Assembly: GCA_938074325.1 (NCBI GenBank)
Contig: CALJFZ010000011.1
Coordinates: forward strand, 61,161 to 125,160
DNA: 64,000 nt
Origin: an uncultured Flavobacteriales bacterium
GTDB lineage: Bacteria; Bacteroidota; Bacteroidia; Flavobacteriales_D; Sanyastnellaceae
Direction: 5' to 3'
The translations under genes and the position numbers were made by a program. A model generated the notes under the pieces. It saw only the letters and a program-made list of their open reading frames with translations, did no database searches and had not been told where the DNA came from. Positions 10,373-20,010 of the stretch are shown here, piece after piece (position 1 is the stretch's first letter; the number at the start of each line of letters is the position of its first letter).

Positions 10373-10783
10373 ATGCACTCGTTCAACAGGGAACAGCGAT
10401 TATTGGTTGCGTGGGGATTACTCTGCGTGGGAGCATCGGTCTTGCTCGCTGCATACGGCCGGCATGGAATGGCCGAGCCCGAGCTGCAGGTGCGTTGGGG
10501 CATAGCCGTTGAATACGTTCGCTTTATGGGACTGGGGTTGGCCGCCATGGTGGTCATCCGCCGAGTGGGCATGGCTGAGTCACGCGCCATGTGGCCCGAA
10601 AGGCTTCTGGCTCTTGGGACCATCTTGTTTTCCGGCACAGTTGGGATGGAAAGCATCGCTCCTGAGGCGGATTGGGTGACAAAATTTGGGATGGCCGCAC
10701 CGCTGGGTGGCGTCCTCATGGCAGGCAGTTGGTTGGCATTTGTTTTTGAATTTATTCGAAATCAGCGCCCGTCACCGTCGTAA
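10373..10783 (+). CDS. DUF423-like small membrane protein
   Basis: Four hydrophobic segments; ALGTILFSGTVG...APLGGVLMAGSWLAF. Confidence 0.65.
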   Translation: MHSFNREQRLLVAWGLLCVGASVLLAAYGRHGMAEPELQVRWGIAVEYVRFMGLGLAAMVVIRRVGMAESRAMWPERLLALGTILFSGTVGMESIAPEADWVTKFGMAAPLGGVLMAGSWLAFVFEFIRNQRPSPS

Positions 10784-10803
10784 CATTTAATCTACATTTG
10801 GCA

Positions 10804-12435
10804 ATGAGAAATGCAATGATCAATTCTCTCATGAAACACGTTGGAAACACCCCCTTTGACGCGTCTTTGGAGTCCGTCAAACTGGAAGGAGTGGCAAGAG
10901 CCCACTGGAACCTTCCCCCCGCTAAACTTATTCTGCAAACCCTTTTGCGCGGCGAAGGCGTGCTCACCGATTCGGGAGCATTGGCCGTCTCGACCGGGAC
11001 GTTTACCGGTCGCTCGCCCAAAGACCGGTTCTTGGTCGAAGATGCATTGACCCGTGACCGTGTGGATTGGGGAGCCATCAACCAGCCCCTGGAACCCGCA
11101 CACTTCACCCGTCTTCACCAAGACATGGTCAATCACCTCAAAGGGAAAAGTGTATTCGTTCGGGATGCAGCTGTGGGCGCCGATTCCGCCACCCAAATCA
11201 AAACGCGGGTGATATCGGAAAAAGCATGGGCGAATTTATTTGTGTCCAATATGTTCATTCGTTTGGATGAACAAGACGTTCTGGTGCCGTCCCCGGAGTG
11301 GACGGTCATCTGTGCGCCGTCCTTTCAGGCCAACCCCGAGCGGCACGGCTGCCGCCAGGCCAATGTAACGGCTGTGAATTTCACCGAGAAACTCATCCTG
11401 ATTGCCGGATCTGCCTACACGGGAGAAATCAAAAAGGGCATGTTCTCCGTAATGAATTTTGTGCTGCCGACCCAACACAATGTGTTTCCCATGCACTGTT
11501 CTTGCAACGTCAATGAAGCGGGTGAAACGGCCGTGTTTTTCGGTCTTTCCGGGACAGGGAAGACCACACTGAGCAGCGATGAGAACCGTACGCTGATTGG
11601 CGACGATGAGCACGGTTGGGGAGCGGATGGTGTCTTCAACATGGAAGGAGGGTGCTATGCCAAGACCATTGACCTCGATGCGGAACGCGAACCTCAGATT
11701 TACCAAGCCATTCGGTTCGGTGCCATGTTGGAGAACATCGGATTTGAACAGGATGGCGTGACCCCGAACTATGCAGATGCCAGCGTGACGCAAAACACGC
11801 GTGTATCGTACCCCATCACACACATCCCGGGTGCTTCACTTCAGGGAACTGCGGCCCACCCGAAGGACATCTTCTTTTTGACGTGCGATGCGTTCGGAGT
11901 GTTGCCTCCCATCAGCCGGTTGGATACAGGCCAGGCGATGTACCATTTCTTGTCCGGCTACACCGCCAAAGTAGCGGGAACCGAGGTCGGGGTCACCGAG
12001 CCTCAGGCGACCTTCTCTGCGTGTTTTGGCGCGCCGTTCATGCCCCTGCCTCCCACAGAGTACGCGGAGATGCTGGGCGATAAGATGGAAGCCCATGGCG
12101 TTCGGATTTGGCTGGTGAACACCGGATGGACGGGCGGTGGCTATGGAGTGGGCAACCGCATGAAATTATCCCACACCCGCGCCATGATACGTGCCGCGAT
12201 GAACGGGGATTTCGATCAAGTGGAGATGTACAAAGACCCGGTTTTCGGGTTGATGTCACCTACGACATGCGCAGGTGTGCCCAGCGAAGTGTTGATACCA
12301 GCCCACGTCTGGCAAGACCAACAAGGGTACAACGAAGCCGTTGCAAAGCTTGCTGACTTGTTCACCGAAAACTTCAAACAGTTCGAGCACGCAGCCAACG
12401 CGGCCATGTTGGAAGCCGCACCGGCGACTGCCTGA
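10804..12435 (+). CDS. pckA: Phosphoenolpyruvate carboxykinase (ATP)
   Basis: STGTFTGRSPKDRFLVED, FGLSGTGKTTLSSDENRTLIGDDEHGW, NTGWTGGGYG; exact start uncertain. Confidence 0.96.
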   Translation: MRNAMINSLMKHVGNTPFDASLESVKLEGVARAHWNLPPAKLILQTLLRGEGVLTDSGALAVSTGTFTGRSPKDRFLVEDALTRDRVDWGAINQPLEPAHFTRLHQDMVNHLKGKSVFVRDAAVGADSATQIKTRVISEKAWANLFVSNMFIRLDEQDVLVPSPEWTVICAPSFQANPERHGCRQANVTAVNFTEKLILIAGSAYTGEIKKGMFSVMNFVLPTQHNVFPMHCSCNVNEAGETAVFFGLSGTGKTTLSSDENRTLIGDDEHGWGADGVFNMEGGCYAKTIDLDAEREPQIYQAIRFGAMLENIGFEQDGVTPNYADASVTQNTRVSYPITHIPGASLQGTAAHPKDIFFLTCDAFGVLPPISRLDTGQAMYHFLSGYTAKVAGTEVGVTEPQATFSACFGAPFMPLPPTEYAEMLGDKMEAHGVRIWLVNTGWTGGGYGVGNRMKLSHTRAMIRAAMNGDFDQVEMYKDPVFGLMSPTTCAGVPSEVLIPAHVWQDQQGYNEAVAKLADLFTENFKQFEHAANAAMLEAAPATA

Positions 12436-12464
12436 TATTCGAGGCTGAGGGATACCTTTGGGGC

Positions 12465-13166
12465 ATGCGGTTTTTTTACGCACCCATCGTCTCACCACTG
12501 CACGAATTGGATCCTGATGAGTCCAAGCACTTGGTGCGCGTTCTGCGTGCCCAAGTCGGCGATGAAGTGGGGTTAGTAGATGGCAAGGGGAACCGTTACC
12601 GTGGAAACCTGACGCAAGTGGACAAACGCGCTTGCCTGTTGGAGACTTCACTGGTCGAGTCCCAACCTGAACCAACCCATTCCTTGACCTTGGTCATTGC
12701 TCCAACCAAGAGCACCGACCGGTTCGAATGGTTGCTGGAAAAAGCCATGGAATACGGTGTTCGCCGCGTTCAGCCGATTTGGACGGCTCGGAGTGAGCGG
12801 AAAAAGGAAAAGACGGACCGGTGGGAGAAGATTTTGGTCAATGCGCTCAAGCAATCGCAGCAACTTTGGCTGACGGAACTTGCCCCCGCTGTATCCTGGG
12901 AAGTGTGGCTGGCTTCTGAAGGGGCCAAGGGAGCATCGGGTTTCATCGCCCATTGTGAGCCGGCCGAGAAGCTTCACCTGTTTGACGCTTTCCCTACGGA
13001 TGCGTCCAGTTGGGTGGCGATCGGCCCTGAAGGGGATTTCACGACGAATGAAATTGCATTGGCTCGTTCAAAGGGTGTACAAGAAGTGACCCTCGGAGAC
13101 CAGCGTTTGCGTACCGAGACAGCTGGTTTGGCGGCGATACAAATGCACGCCCTGGTGCAGCGGTAG
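12465..13166 (+). CDS. rsmE: 16S rRNA (uracil(1498)-N(3))-methyltransferase
   Basis: HLVRVLRAQVGDEVGLVDGKG, IGPEGDFTTNEI, LGDQRLRTETAGLAAI. Confidence 0.93.
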   Translation: MRFFYAPIVSPLHELDPDESKHLVRVLRAQVGDEVGLVDGKGNRYRGNLTQVDKRACLLETSLVESQPEPTHSLTLVIAPTKSTDRFEWLLEKAMEYGVRRVQPIWTARSERKKEKTDRWEKILVNALKQSQQLWLTELAPAVSWEVWLASEGAKGASGFIAHCEPAEKLHLFDAFPTDASSWVAIGPEGDFTTNEIALARSKGVQEVTLGDQRLRTETAGLAAIQMHALVQR

Positions 13167-13169
13167 TCG

Positions 13170-13451
13170 TTAAGATGCCGGTCCCTCAGGCACGGGCATC
13201 CAGTGGGTGACGTCGGCAAAGTAGTGATTGCTGTTCCCTTCACCGGACCAAAAATGACGTCCGTGTTTGGCGCGTTTTTCAGGGTTGTCGGCGAAGTAGT
13301 CTTCGCAAAAGCGCAAGACAATCACTTCCCGAACTTCGAATGCTAAATCCTTGCCCGGAAGAAACACCCGGTTTCCCGGGATGAAGGCGAGAACCCGTTG
13401 GTCATCCTGAGGCAGTTGGTCTGCTGTAGCTATCCAGGTGTTCGGTGTCAT
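13170..13451 (-). CDS. DUF551-like protein
   Basis: WIATADQLPQDDQRVLAFIPG ... VTHWMPVPEGP. Confidence 0.65.
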   Translation of the reverse strand: MTPNTWIATADQLPQDDQRVLAFIPGNRVFLPGKDLAFEVREVIVLRFCEDYFADNPEKRAKHGRHFWSGEGNSNHYFADVTHWMPVPEGPAS

Positions 13452-14227
13452 GATCCTTTGAAGTTGGGCGCTCGTTTTTCCAGGAATGCAGCCACGCCTT
13501 CTGCGTAGTCCTCCGTTTGAGAGGCTTCCATCTGCAAATCGCGCTCGGTAGTCAGATGAGACGACAGGTCGGCGTCCCAACCCGCGTTGAAAGCCTTTTT
13601 TGTGAGGCCCAATCCCCGTGTGGGCATTTGCGCGAGACGAACCGCCAAAGCCTGCACCTCCTGCTCAAACACATCATCAGCCACTGCACGGTAGATGAGT
13701 CCCATGTGTTCGGCTTCTTCCGCGCTTAATTTATCTCCAAGAAATGCGAGCGCTGCGGCCCGTTGCATGCCCACCAAACGTGGCAGAAACCACGTGCCGC
13801 CGCTGTCGGGAATGAGGCCGATTTTCGAGAACGCCTGAATGAGGCTTGCCGAGGAACGAGCGATGGTCAAGTCGCAGGCCAACGCAATGTTGGCGCCTGC
13901 ACCCGCTGCCACGCCATTCACAGCTCCGATTACAGGTTTCTCCATGAAGCGTATCCGTCGAACGCTTTCGTTGTAGGTCTTTTCAACGATTTCGGTGAAA
14001 TCGGGGGCGTCCGGAGAAGTAACTTCCTTGAGGTCCTGCCCTGCACAGAATGCTTTGCCATTTCCTGTCACCACGACGCACCGAACTTCTGCGTTCTGTG
14101 CCGCTTCATCCAATGCGGATTGGAAGGCGCGGCCCATGGCTTGGTCAAAGCTGTTGAACACGGAAGGTCGGTTCAAGGTGATGGTGCAAATGCCATCGTT
14201 GATTGCAGTCAGAATGCTTGGTTCCAT
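13448..14227 (-). CDS. Enoyl-CoA hydratase/isomerase family (PaaG-like)
   Basis: LNRPSVFNSFDQAM, AFCAGQDLKEV, NGVAAGAGANIALACDLTIA. Confidence 0.88.
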   Translation of the reverse strand: MEPSILTAINDGICTITLNRPSVFNSFDQAMGRAFQSALDEAAQNAEVRCVVVTGNGKAFCAGQDLKEVTSPDAPDFTEIVEKTYNESVRRIRFMEKPVIGAVNGVAAGAGANIALACDLTIARSSASLIQAFSKIGLIPDSGGTWFLPRLVGMQRAAALAFLGDKLSAEEAEHMGLIYRAVADDVFEQEVQALAVRLAQMPTRGLGLTKKAFNAGWDADLSSHLTTERDLQMEASQTEDYAEGVAAFLEKRAPNFKGS

Positions 14228-14238
14228 GGTGGGATGGG

Positions 14239-16137
14239 TTATCGTTGGATGAGGATGCGCGTGCGGCGTGCACCGATTTTCAAAATGTATGCGCCTTCTG
14301 GCAAGTGCGTGAGGTCAATGGTGGTGCCACCAGGCTGTGGGGCAAGCATGAAGTGGGCCATGCATTGTCCCAGCGAATTGAAGACAGCACTTTCGGTTGC
14401 CTCGCTTATCCCGCTCAAGCGCAACTCACCTGAAGTGGGGTTGGGATAAACACGCCAATCTTCGGTTCGTTCAGCAACAGAAACGATTTCCCAGGAGAAC
14501 GTGGTGCTGAATTCACATCCAGCTTCATCGACAATGTGGACCAGGATCTGGTCGCCTTCCACCAATTCACTGGTGTTGCCTTCGCAAGCGTTCATACTGA
14601 GTTCGGGGCCTGTGCAGAGGGTGGTCCCTTCATAGATCCAACTGATGCTGACTTCGCCGTTGGCGCCTGTTACATCCACGGTTGCAAACTCCGATTCGAT
14701 GGTCAATACCACATCCAGGTCGCATGGCGAGCAACTTACTAGCGGGCTTGGGTCGAGTTCCCAGGTGCCCATGGGGCTCAGGTCTATTCCGTTGAATGCG
14801 GGGAACTGGGACGGGTAGCGCGAGGCACGGAAGAGCAGGTTGTCGTTGATCCCGAGTTCTGTTCCTTGGGATACGGCCAGGCCGCCTTGGAGGGGGACGC
14901 GGTACTGCCAAGCGGTATCGCCGCTGGCGGTAAATTCAAAAATTTCCCCAGTACGTCCACTCAGGATGAGGTTGTTGCCCCCGGGCAGGCGCTCAAAATT
15001 GGAGAGTCCGCTGCTGAAAAAGTCGGTGGGGGTGGGCGCTGTCCACGTCCAGTCGAAGTCCATCGGTGCATACGTGGAGGCTTCGTCATTCCCTGTCATG
15101 GCGTACGCTGCAGAGGTGTCATTGGCCATCCACTCGGGTGCAATCAAGTGCGCGCTGGAATAGGGGCCGGTGGCCCCGGGATTTCGATTGTTGAACACGG
15201 CAATTTTACCAAAGTCCGGTGTGTTCATGTGGTACGGTGCATCCAGCCAATGTGCAGCATGCTGGTAGTGCAATTGCTGATCTTCAGCCGTTCCTCGTCC
15301 ATAGGCCTCGGGGTTGCCCCAACGCCAGACCAAGCCTGCTTCAGGGACTCCTTTGTCGATGATCCATAGCTCATCGAACGTCGGGACACTGACGAGGACT
15401 TGGTTTAATTCTGCGTTGTAGTCGATGCTGTTGATGTGCAGCCAGTCCGGGGCTGCAGAGCTGGGCGTGCCAAAATTCACATCGATGCGATGCGGCTCAA
15501 GGGCCGGGTCGCCAAACTGTGCTTTTGTGGAGTCAAAATCCTGAACCAAGTGGTCCCAAGCTCGCCATTCCCACACCACGTCGGCTCCACCATTTGCATT
15601 GGGCTGAAGCTCGATGATGCGCTCACTCCATAATTCACCGTCCTCTAGGAGCGCGGGGTTTCTGCCTGCTGCAATCGCATCGAGGGAATCGATTCGCTCC
15701 CAGGCGATGGCGAGAACAGTGCCTGAATTGGTCAAGGCGAAGTCGTGATGCAGACGTCCGGTGGAGTCATTTAACGTGTAATTCCATTGCACAGTGTTGT
15801 CCCACGTGCGGCCTTCGATGACGGCTCCACCGCCGCCTGCCCAAATGGGGTCGCTTTGAAAGTTGGCAGGGCGATGGGACCAAATCAGGTCGCCAAAAGG
15901 CGTGAGGTATGCACTGTTTCCCGGTCGGCGGAGTGAATCGTTGGTCCAAACATGGACCACTTCGCCGCATGCGTCAATCAAACGGGCGTGCGGCTGATTG
16001 TGTGGATAGATGAGGGTGTATCCATCCACGGCGAGGGCGGCATCGTACGAGATGGTGCCAACGGTATTGGTTTGGCTTTGGCCCATCATGGCAAGGAGCA
16101 ACCAAGCGCACAAGAGGGTGAATTGAGGGGTCTTCAT
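14239..16137 (-). CDS. Arylsulfotransferase (ASST)-like secreted protein with T9SS sorting domain
   Basis: GYTLIYPHNQPHARLIDACGEVVHVW, HHDFALTNSGTVLAIAWE, HINSIDYN; C-terminal VYPNPTSGELRLSG. Confidence 0.75.
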   Translation of the reverse strand: MKTPQFTLLCAWLLLAMMGQSQTNTVGTISYDAALAVDGYTLIYPHNQPHARLIDACGEVVHVWTNDSLRRPGNSAYLTPFGDLIWSHRPANFQSDPIWAGGGGAVIEGRTWDNTVQWNYTLNDSTGRLHHDFALTNSGTVLAIAWERIDSLDAIAAGRNPALLEDGELWSERIIELQPNANGGADVVWEWRAWDHLVQDFDSTKAQFGDPALEPHRIDVNFGTPSSAAPDWLHINSIDYNAELNQVLVSVPTFDELWIIDKGVPEAGLVWRWGNPEAYGRGTAEDQQLHYQHAAHWLDAPYHMNTPDFGKIAVFNNRNPGATGPYSSAHLIAPEWMANDTSAAYAMTGNDEASTYAPMDFDWTWTAPTPTDFFSSGLSNFERLPGGNNLILSGRTGEIFEFTASGDTAWQYRVPLQGGLAVSQGTELGINDNLLFRASRYPSQFPAFNGIDLSPMGTWELDPSPLVSCSPCDLDVVLTIESEFATVDVTGANGEVSISWIYEGTTLCTGPELSMNACEGNTSELVEGDQILVHIVDEAGCEFSTTFSWEIVSVAERTEDWRVYPNPTSGELRLSGISEATESAVFNSLGQCMAHFMLAPQPGGTTIDLTHLPEGAYILKIGARRTRILIQR

Positions 16138-17840
16138 TCAACCAGAAATTTAAAGGTCATTTGAGCCGGTGGAGCAGGGGTAAGATTCGTTGCATGTAAA
16201 ATTCCGATATACATGCCCGGTGGCCAAAACTGAATATCCACAACGGCTTCTCCTGAAGCGGCTCCTCGCCACACCACTTGGCCCTTGCGGTTGTAAATGG
16301 TAAGCGCGTTGCTCGTGCCCGCCGGCACAGGGCTGATCCGGACCTGAGTGGTGGCGGGATTGGGCCACACGGTTGGTGCCATCAATACCACGGGGTCTAG
16401 CAGCCCCACGCTGCAGTCGAAAGGGAGGGGGTTGAGCTCGAGGGGGGCGCCGGGTGTGAGGTCCCGGCCCACGAGTCCTGGGTGGTCCAAAGGAATGGAC
16501 AGGGCGCGGAATACGCCGTTTTGAAGCGGTGTCGCGCCTTGTTGGATCGGACCAAGGTTGTTGATCGGATTGATGTAATCCCAGACCACCGCCTCCTGGT
16601 CATCCAATTCGAAGAAGCGGCCGCTTGCCCCTTGGCAAATCAAATGGTGGCCATTCGGAAGCCATTGGTATCCCGATACATTGGCGGAGAAGAACCCCAA
16701 ATCCGGTGCTTGCGGATAGGTCCAGCTCGGTTCGTCCGGAGCAAACGGCGTGGTGGATTCGGGTTGGATGTAGCCGCCGCTTTCGTCCAGTGGAAGCGGA
16801 AGTCGGTGAACGGTACTATACTGCCCTTCCGGTCGACCGGCACCGTTGTTGTACACGGTGATGGAAGGCGCGCCTGACAGGGGTGTGAATTGGGCGTCGT
16901 GTTGGCCATACAGTTGTTGGTCTTGTACCGTGCCGCGGTCGTAAGCCGCAGGATTTCCCCAGCGCCAGAGCAAGTCACCGCCTCTACCGTGCTGACCACC
17001 GGTGCTGCTTGCCGCTTCTTCGGATGTCGTGCTGTGATCGATGAGCCAGAGTTCATTCCAATGCCGACTGCTCAGCACGATTTCGTCGCGGTCTGCATCA
17101 TAGTTCACGCTGTTCACATGCATCCAGTCATAGGCCGCTTCTTGCCCAAAGCCAGGGCCGCTCGCTTCTGCCACCGCCTCGTAGTTGACATCAAATCGTC
17201 CCGGGTGCTCCGAAGGCTCGCCGTAGTTTGGAAGCGCTGGGTCGGCGTCTTGAATCAAGTGTTCCCAAGGACTCCACGACCAGACCACTTCGCTGCCTGA
17301 GCCGGGGAGGGGGTGCAGTTCCACCAACCGCGTTACCCAAATCTCCTCCGAGGCCAATTCCGGCAATTGCCCGCGTGCGATGGCATCTTCTGCAAACCAC
17401 TTCTCCCACAAAATGGCGAGGATGTTGCCATTGGGCATCACAGCGATGTCATGGTGTTGGTGATAATCGGCGGTAGCCAAAGTGTCCCGCCAAATCACAT
17501 TCCCATCCCAATCAAGTCGCTCGATGATTCCGCCGATTCCCCCTCCTGCGAATTCCCCAGTTTGGTGCCTTCGCGTGCGCACCAAGTCGCCGTTTTCCAT
17601 GAGGTAGGCCATGAGTCCCGGGCGTCCTTCTGTTTGCCAGTGGTGGATTTCCCGTCCGCAACGGTCGATGAGGTAGGTTGTTTCGGAGCCGTTGGGACTG
17701 AACAAGATGTAACCGCTCGTGGCATTTGGTTCCAATTGCAGCGTGCCGACCGTTCCTTGGCTTTTCAAAGGAAGAGCGAAGAGCAAGGCAATAGCCAGTG
17801 TGAGGAAGCCGCCGAGGAGTGTACAGTTCAATCTGGCCAT
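16134..17840 (-). CDS. Arylsulfotransferase (ASST)-like secreted protein with T9SS sorting domain (tandem paralogue)
   Basis: GYILFSPNGSETTYLIDRCGREIHHW, HHDIAVMPNGNILAILWE, HVNSVNYD; C-terminal VWPNPATTQVRIS; start chosen at MARLNCTLLGGFL signal peptide. Confidence 0.75.
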   Translation of the reverse strand: MARLNCTLLGGFLTLAIALLFALPLKSQGTVGTLQLEPNATSGYILFSPNGSETTYLIDRCGREIHHWQTEGRPGLMAYLMENGDLVRTRRHQTGEFAGGGIGGIIERLDWDGNVIWRDTLATADYHQHHDIAVMPNGNILAILWEKWFAEDAIARGQLPELASEEIWVTRLVELHPLPGSGSEVVWSWSPWEHLIQDADPALPNYGEPSEHPGRFDVNYEAVAEASGPGFGQEAAYDWMHVNSVNYDADRDEIVLSSRHWNELWLIDHSTTSEEAASSTGGQHGRGGDLLWRWGNPAAYDRGTVQDQQLYGQHDAQFTPLSGAPSITVYNNGAGRPEGQYSTVHRLPLPLDESGGYIQPESTTPFAPDEPSWTYPQAPDLGFFSANVSGYQWLPNGHHLICQGASGRFFELDDQEAVVWDYINPINNLGPIQQGATPLQNGVFRALSIPLDHPGLVGRDLTPGAPLELNPLPFDCSVGLLDPVVLMAPTVWPNPATTQVRISPVPAGTSNALTIYNRKGQVVWRGAASGEAVVDIQFWPPGMYIGILHATNLTPAPPAQMTFKFLVE

Positions 17841-18847
17841 ACAGCGGCGATTCGTTCTGCGGGAATAAAGCTGTGTTGGCGCGCCCAGTCGGTGCATTGC
17901 CGGAGTTGGTCGTGGCTCAATCCGGTGTGTGCATGTGCCCGTTGGAATTCTTGGTTCAAGTGGGTGACCATGATGCCCGGGTCGTCCGTGTTGATCGTGG
18001 TTTTTACGCCGGCGGTCATCAATTCTTTGATGGGATGCTTTGCCAAACCTGCGCATGCCCCGGTCAACCAGTTGCTCGTAGGGCACATTTCCAAAGGCGT
18101 ATCGGTTTGGATGAGGAGGTCGATGACCTTGGGGTCTTCGATGGCCTGCAGTCCGTGTCCAATGCGGTCCGCCCCCATCGACTCGATGGCCGTGGCAATG
18201 TTCTTCGATATCCCAGGCACTTTAGGTTCACCTGCATGAACGGTGATGCCCAAGCCACCGGCCTTCGCTCGCCGAAACAGCGGGATGAACGGCTCTGGAT
18301 CGAAGTCTACCTCGTTATCTGCGAGGTCGAGTGCCAAGAATCCGTTTCGATGATTGAGTGCGAAATCGACCCATTTTGCATTATCCGCGACCGACTTGAT
18401 GCGTTGAAGGATGCAAATGAGTCCGACCACCATGGGGTAGGTCGCCTCAGCGCGCCGCACGCCTCGCTGTATGGCATCTTGCATGGCATCTGCAGCGATG
18501 TGGGTGTGTTTGTCCAACAGGAAACTAGGAGCGTAGCGCAATTCAAGCACCCGAACATTGGAATGAAGGTACATGTCCTCACAGACCTCGAAGGCCACCC
18601 GTTCCAGGCATTCGACGGTGTCCAATACGTCTCGTGTGTTCAGGAATTTATGCAGGACGGAAGGCAATTCTCCCATCGGAGAAGTGATCAGGAAGGCGTC
18701 CGAAAATTTCTTATCCTCGGCCACATCGTATCCGCGTTCGAGTGCAAACTCTTTCAAGGTGGCTTGCCGGAGGGCCAATTCGAGGTGGCAGTGGAGTTCC
18801 ACTTTGGGCATGGCCTGAATGGCGGGGTCGATGGCGATCACTTCCAT
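17828..18847 (-). CDS. add: Adenosine deaminase
   Basis: MPKVELHCHLELALRQ, TVHAGEPKVPG, IGHGLQAIEDP, NTDDPGI. Confidence 0.9.
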   Translation of the reverse strand: MEVIAIDPAIQAMPKVELHCHLELALRQATLKEFALERGYDVAEDKKFSDAFLITSPMGELPSVLHKFLNTRDVLDTVECLERVAFEVCEDMYLHSNVRVLELRYAPSFLLDKHTHIAADAMQDAIQRGVRRAEATYPMVVGLICILQRIKSVADNAKWVDFALNHRNGFLALDLADNEVDFDPEPFIPLFRRAKAGGLGITVHAGEPKVPGISKNIATAIESMGADRIGHGLQAIEDPKVIDLLIQTDTPLEMCPTSNWLTGACAGLAKHPIKELMTAGVKTTINTDDPGIMVTHLNQEFQRAHAHTGLSHDQLRQCTDWARQHSFIPAERIAAVWPD

Positions 18848-18895
18848 GCATCAAATGTACGCGTTGTGGAGGCCTCCCTTGAGTACTTTTGTCCC

Positions 18896-19333
18896 ATGGC
18901 GGTTGACATCAAAAACAAGAAGGCATCGTATACGTACTTCCTGACGGATCATTTTACCGCCGGCATCCAGTTGGTCGGGTCTGAGATTAAGTCAATTCGC
19001 GGAGGCAAAGCGAGCATTGGAGAAGCGTATTGCCGATTCAATGGGGGAGAATTTTTTGTGTACAACATGTACATCGCCGAATACCCGAACGCCGGTTACA
19101 CTCCGCATGAGGTTCGCCGGCCGCGGAAACTGCTGTTGCAAAAAACAGAGCTGAAAAAGTTGGAGCGCCGCCTGAAAGATGTGGGGGTCACCGTGGTGCC
19201 TGTGCGGATGTTCATCGCCGCGAGTGGCTATGCAAAGGTTGAAATTGCCGTGGCTAAAGGAAAGAAGCTGCACGATAAGCGTGCTTCGCTCAAAGAAAAG
19301 GACCAAGCCCGCGACCTGGATCGCATGTCATAA
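18896..19333 (+). CDS. smpB: SsrA-binding protein
   Basis: GIQLVGSEIKSIRGGKASIGEAYCRF, NPY-like YNMYIAEYP, KGKKLHDKRASLKEKDQARDLDR. Confidence 0.95.
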   Translation: MAVDIKNKKASYTYFLTDHFTAGIQLVGSEIKSIRGGKASIGEAYCRFNGGEFFVYNMYIAEYPNAGYTPHEVRRPRKLLLQKTELKKLERRLKDVGVTVVPVRMFIAASGYAKVEIAVAKGKKLHDKRASLKEKDQARDLDRMS

Positions 19334-19900
19334 CTGGGCCTTGCTAGTGCTCACTCGGTAGTTCTCGGTGAAGGCGTCCCAGTCCCAAAGGAAATGGGCC
19401 ATGAGGCATTTCAATTCCCGCTGGATATTTGGCTCCGGTGTGTTCATGTCCCGGAAATACGGTTCTTGAAAGTGGTTCAAGTGGTACTTGTAAAAAATCG
19501 CCCGCGTCATGGCTGTGACGAGGTTCTTCGAGGGGCGGTTGATTTGCTTCATGAAGGACCGATAGTCCTTCACCTTTTTCGTGAATGCCTCGGGGGTTAA
19601 GCCAAAGGCCAAGGCAAACTTGGAACAGACGTGCTGTATGATGTGGCGATCCACGCCGCTCTCGAAATGCTTGGGGATGAGCTGCAGGTTGGCAGCGACG
19701 ATGATCATCAAAAATCGCCCGTAGTCTTCGAGGTCGAGATTGGGGCGTTCGATAAAGACAGGGGACTCGTTGAGGAAGGAGGCGATTTCGGGCCAGCCTT
19801 GTTCGACCGTTTCGAAGGTCGTCTCGACAAAGAGAGAAGCCACCTGTTCTTCGGTGAGTTTCCGCTTTGTCATCCAACTGAAAAGTCCGAGGTTCTTCAT
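19328..19900 (-). CDS. Conserved hypothetical protein
   Basis: 190-aa ORF preceded by -7 box TAGATTTG (19912-19919, minus); no recognised family. Confidence 0.7.
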   Translation of the reverse strand: MKNLGLFSWMTKRKLTEEQVASLFVETTFETVEQGWPEIASFLNESPVFIERPNLDLEDYGRFLMIIVAANLQLIPKHFESGVDRHIIQHVCSKFALAFGLTPEAFTKKVKDYRSFMKQINRPSKNLVTAMTRAIFYKYHLNHFQEPYFRDMNTPEPNIQRELKCLMAHFLWDWDAFTENYRVSTSKAQL

Positions 19901-20010
19901 CGTTGGGAATCAAATCTATCCCTTGGATGTATGCTTACGAAGGGGGGCGGTTCCTGCGCTATCCACAGTTTTTTCCACAGGCAACGCGTGAATCGCATTA
20001 ATTTCGCGGC

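Noticed and set aside
11236-11823. 195-aa minus-strand ORF inside pckA
   Set aside because: Antisense to strongly conserved PEP carboxykinase motifs.
17819-18895. 5' extension of the smpB ORF (ORF track starts at 17819)
   Set aside because: Extension is antisense to add; SmpB homology begins at 18896, with a promoter just upstream.
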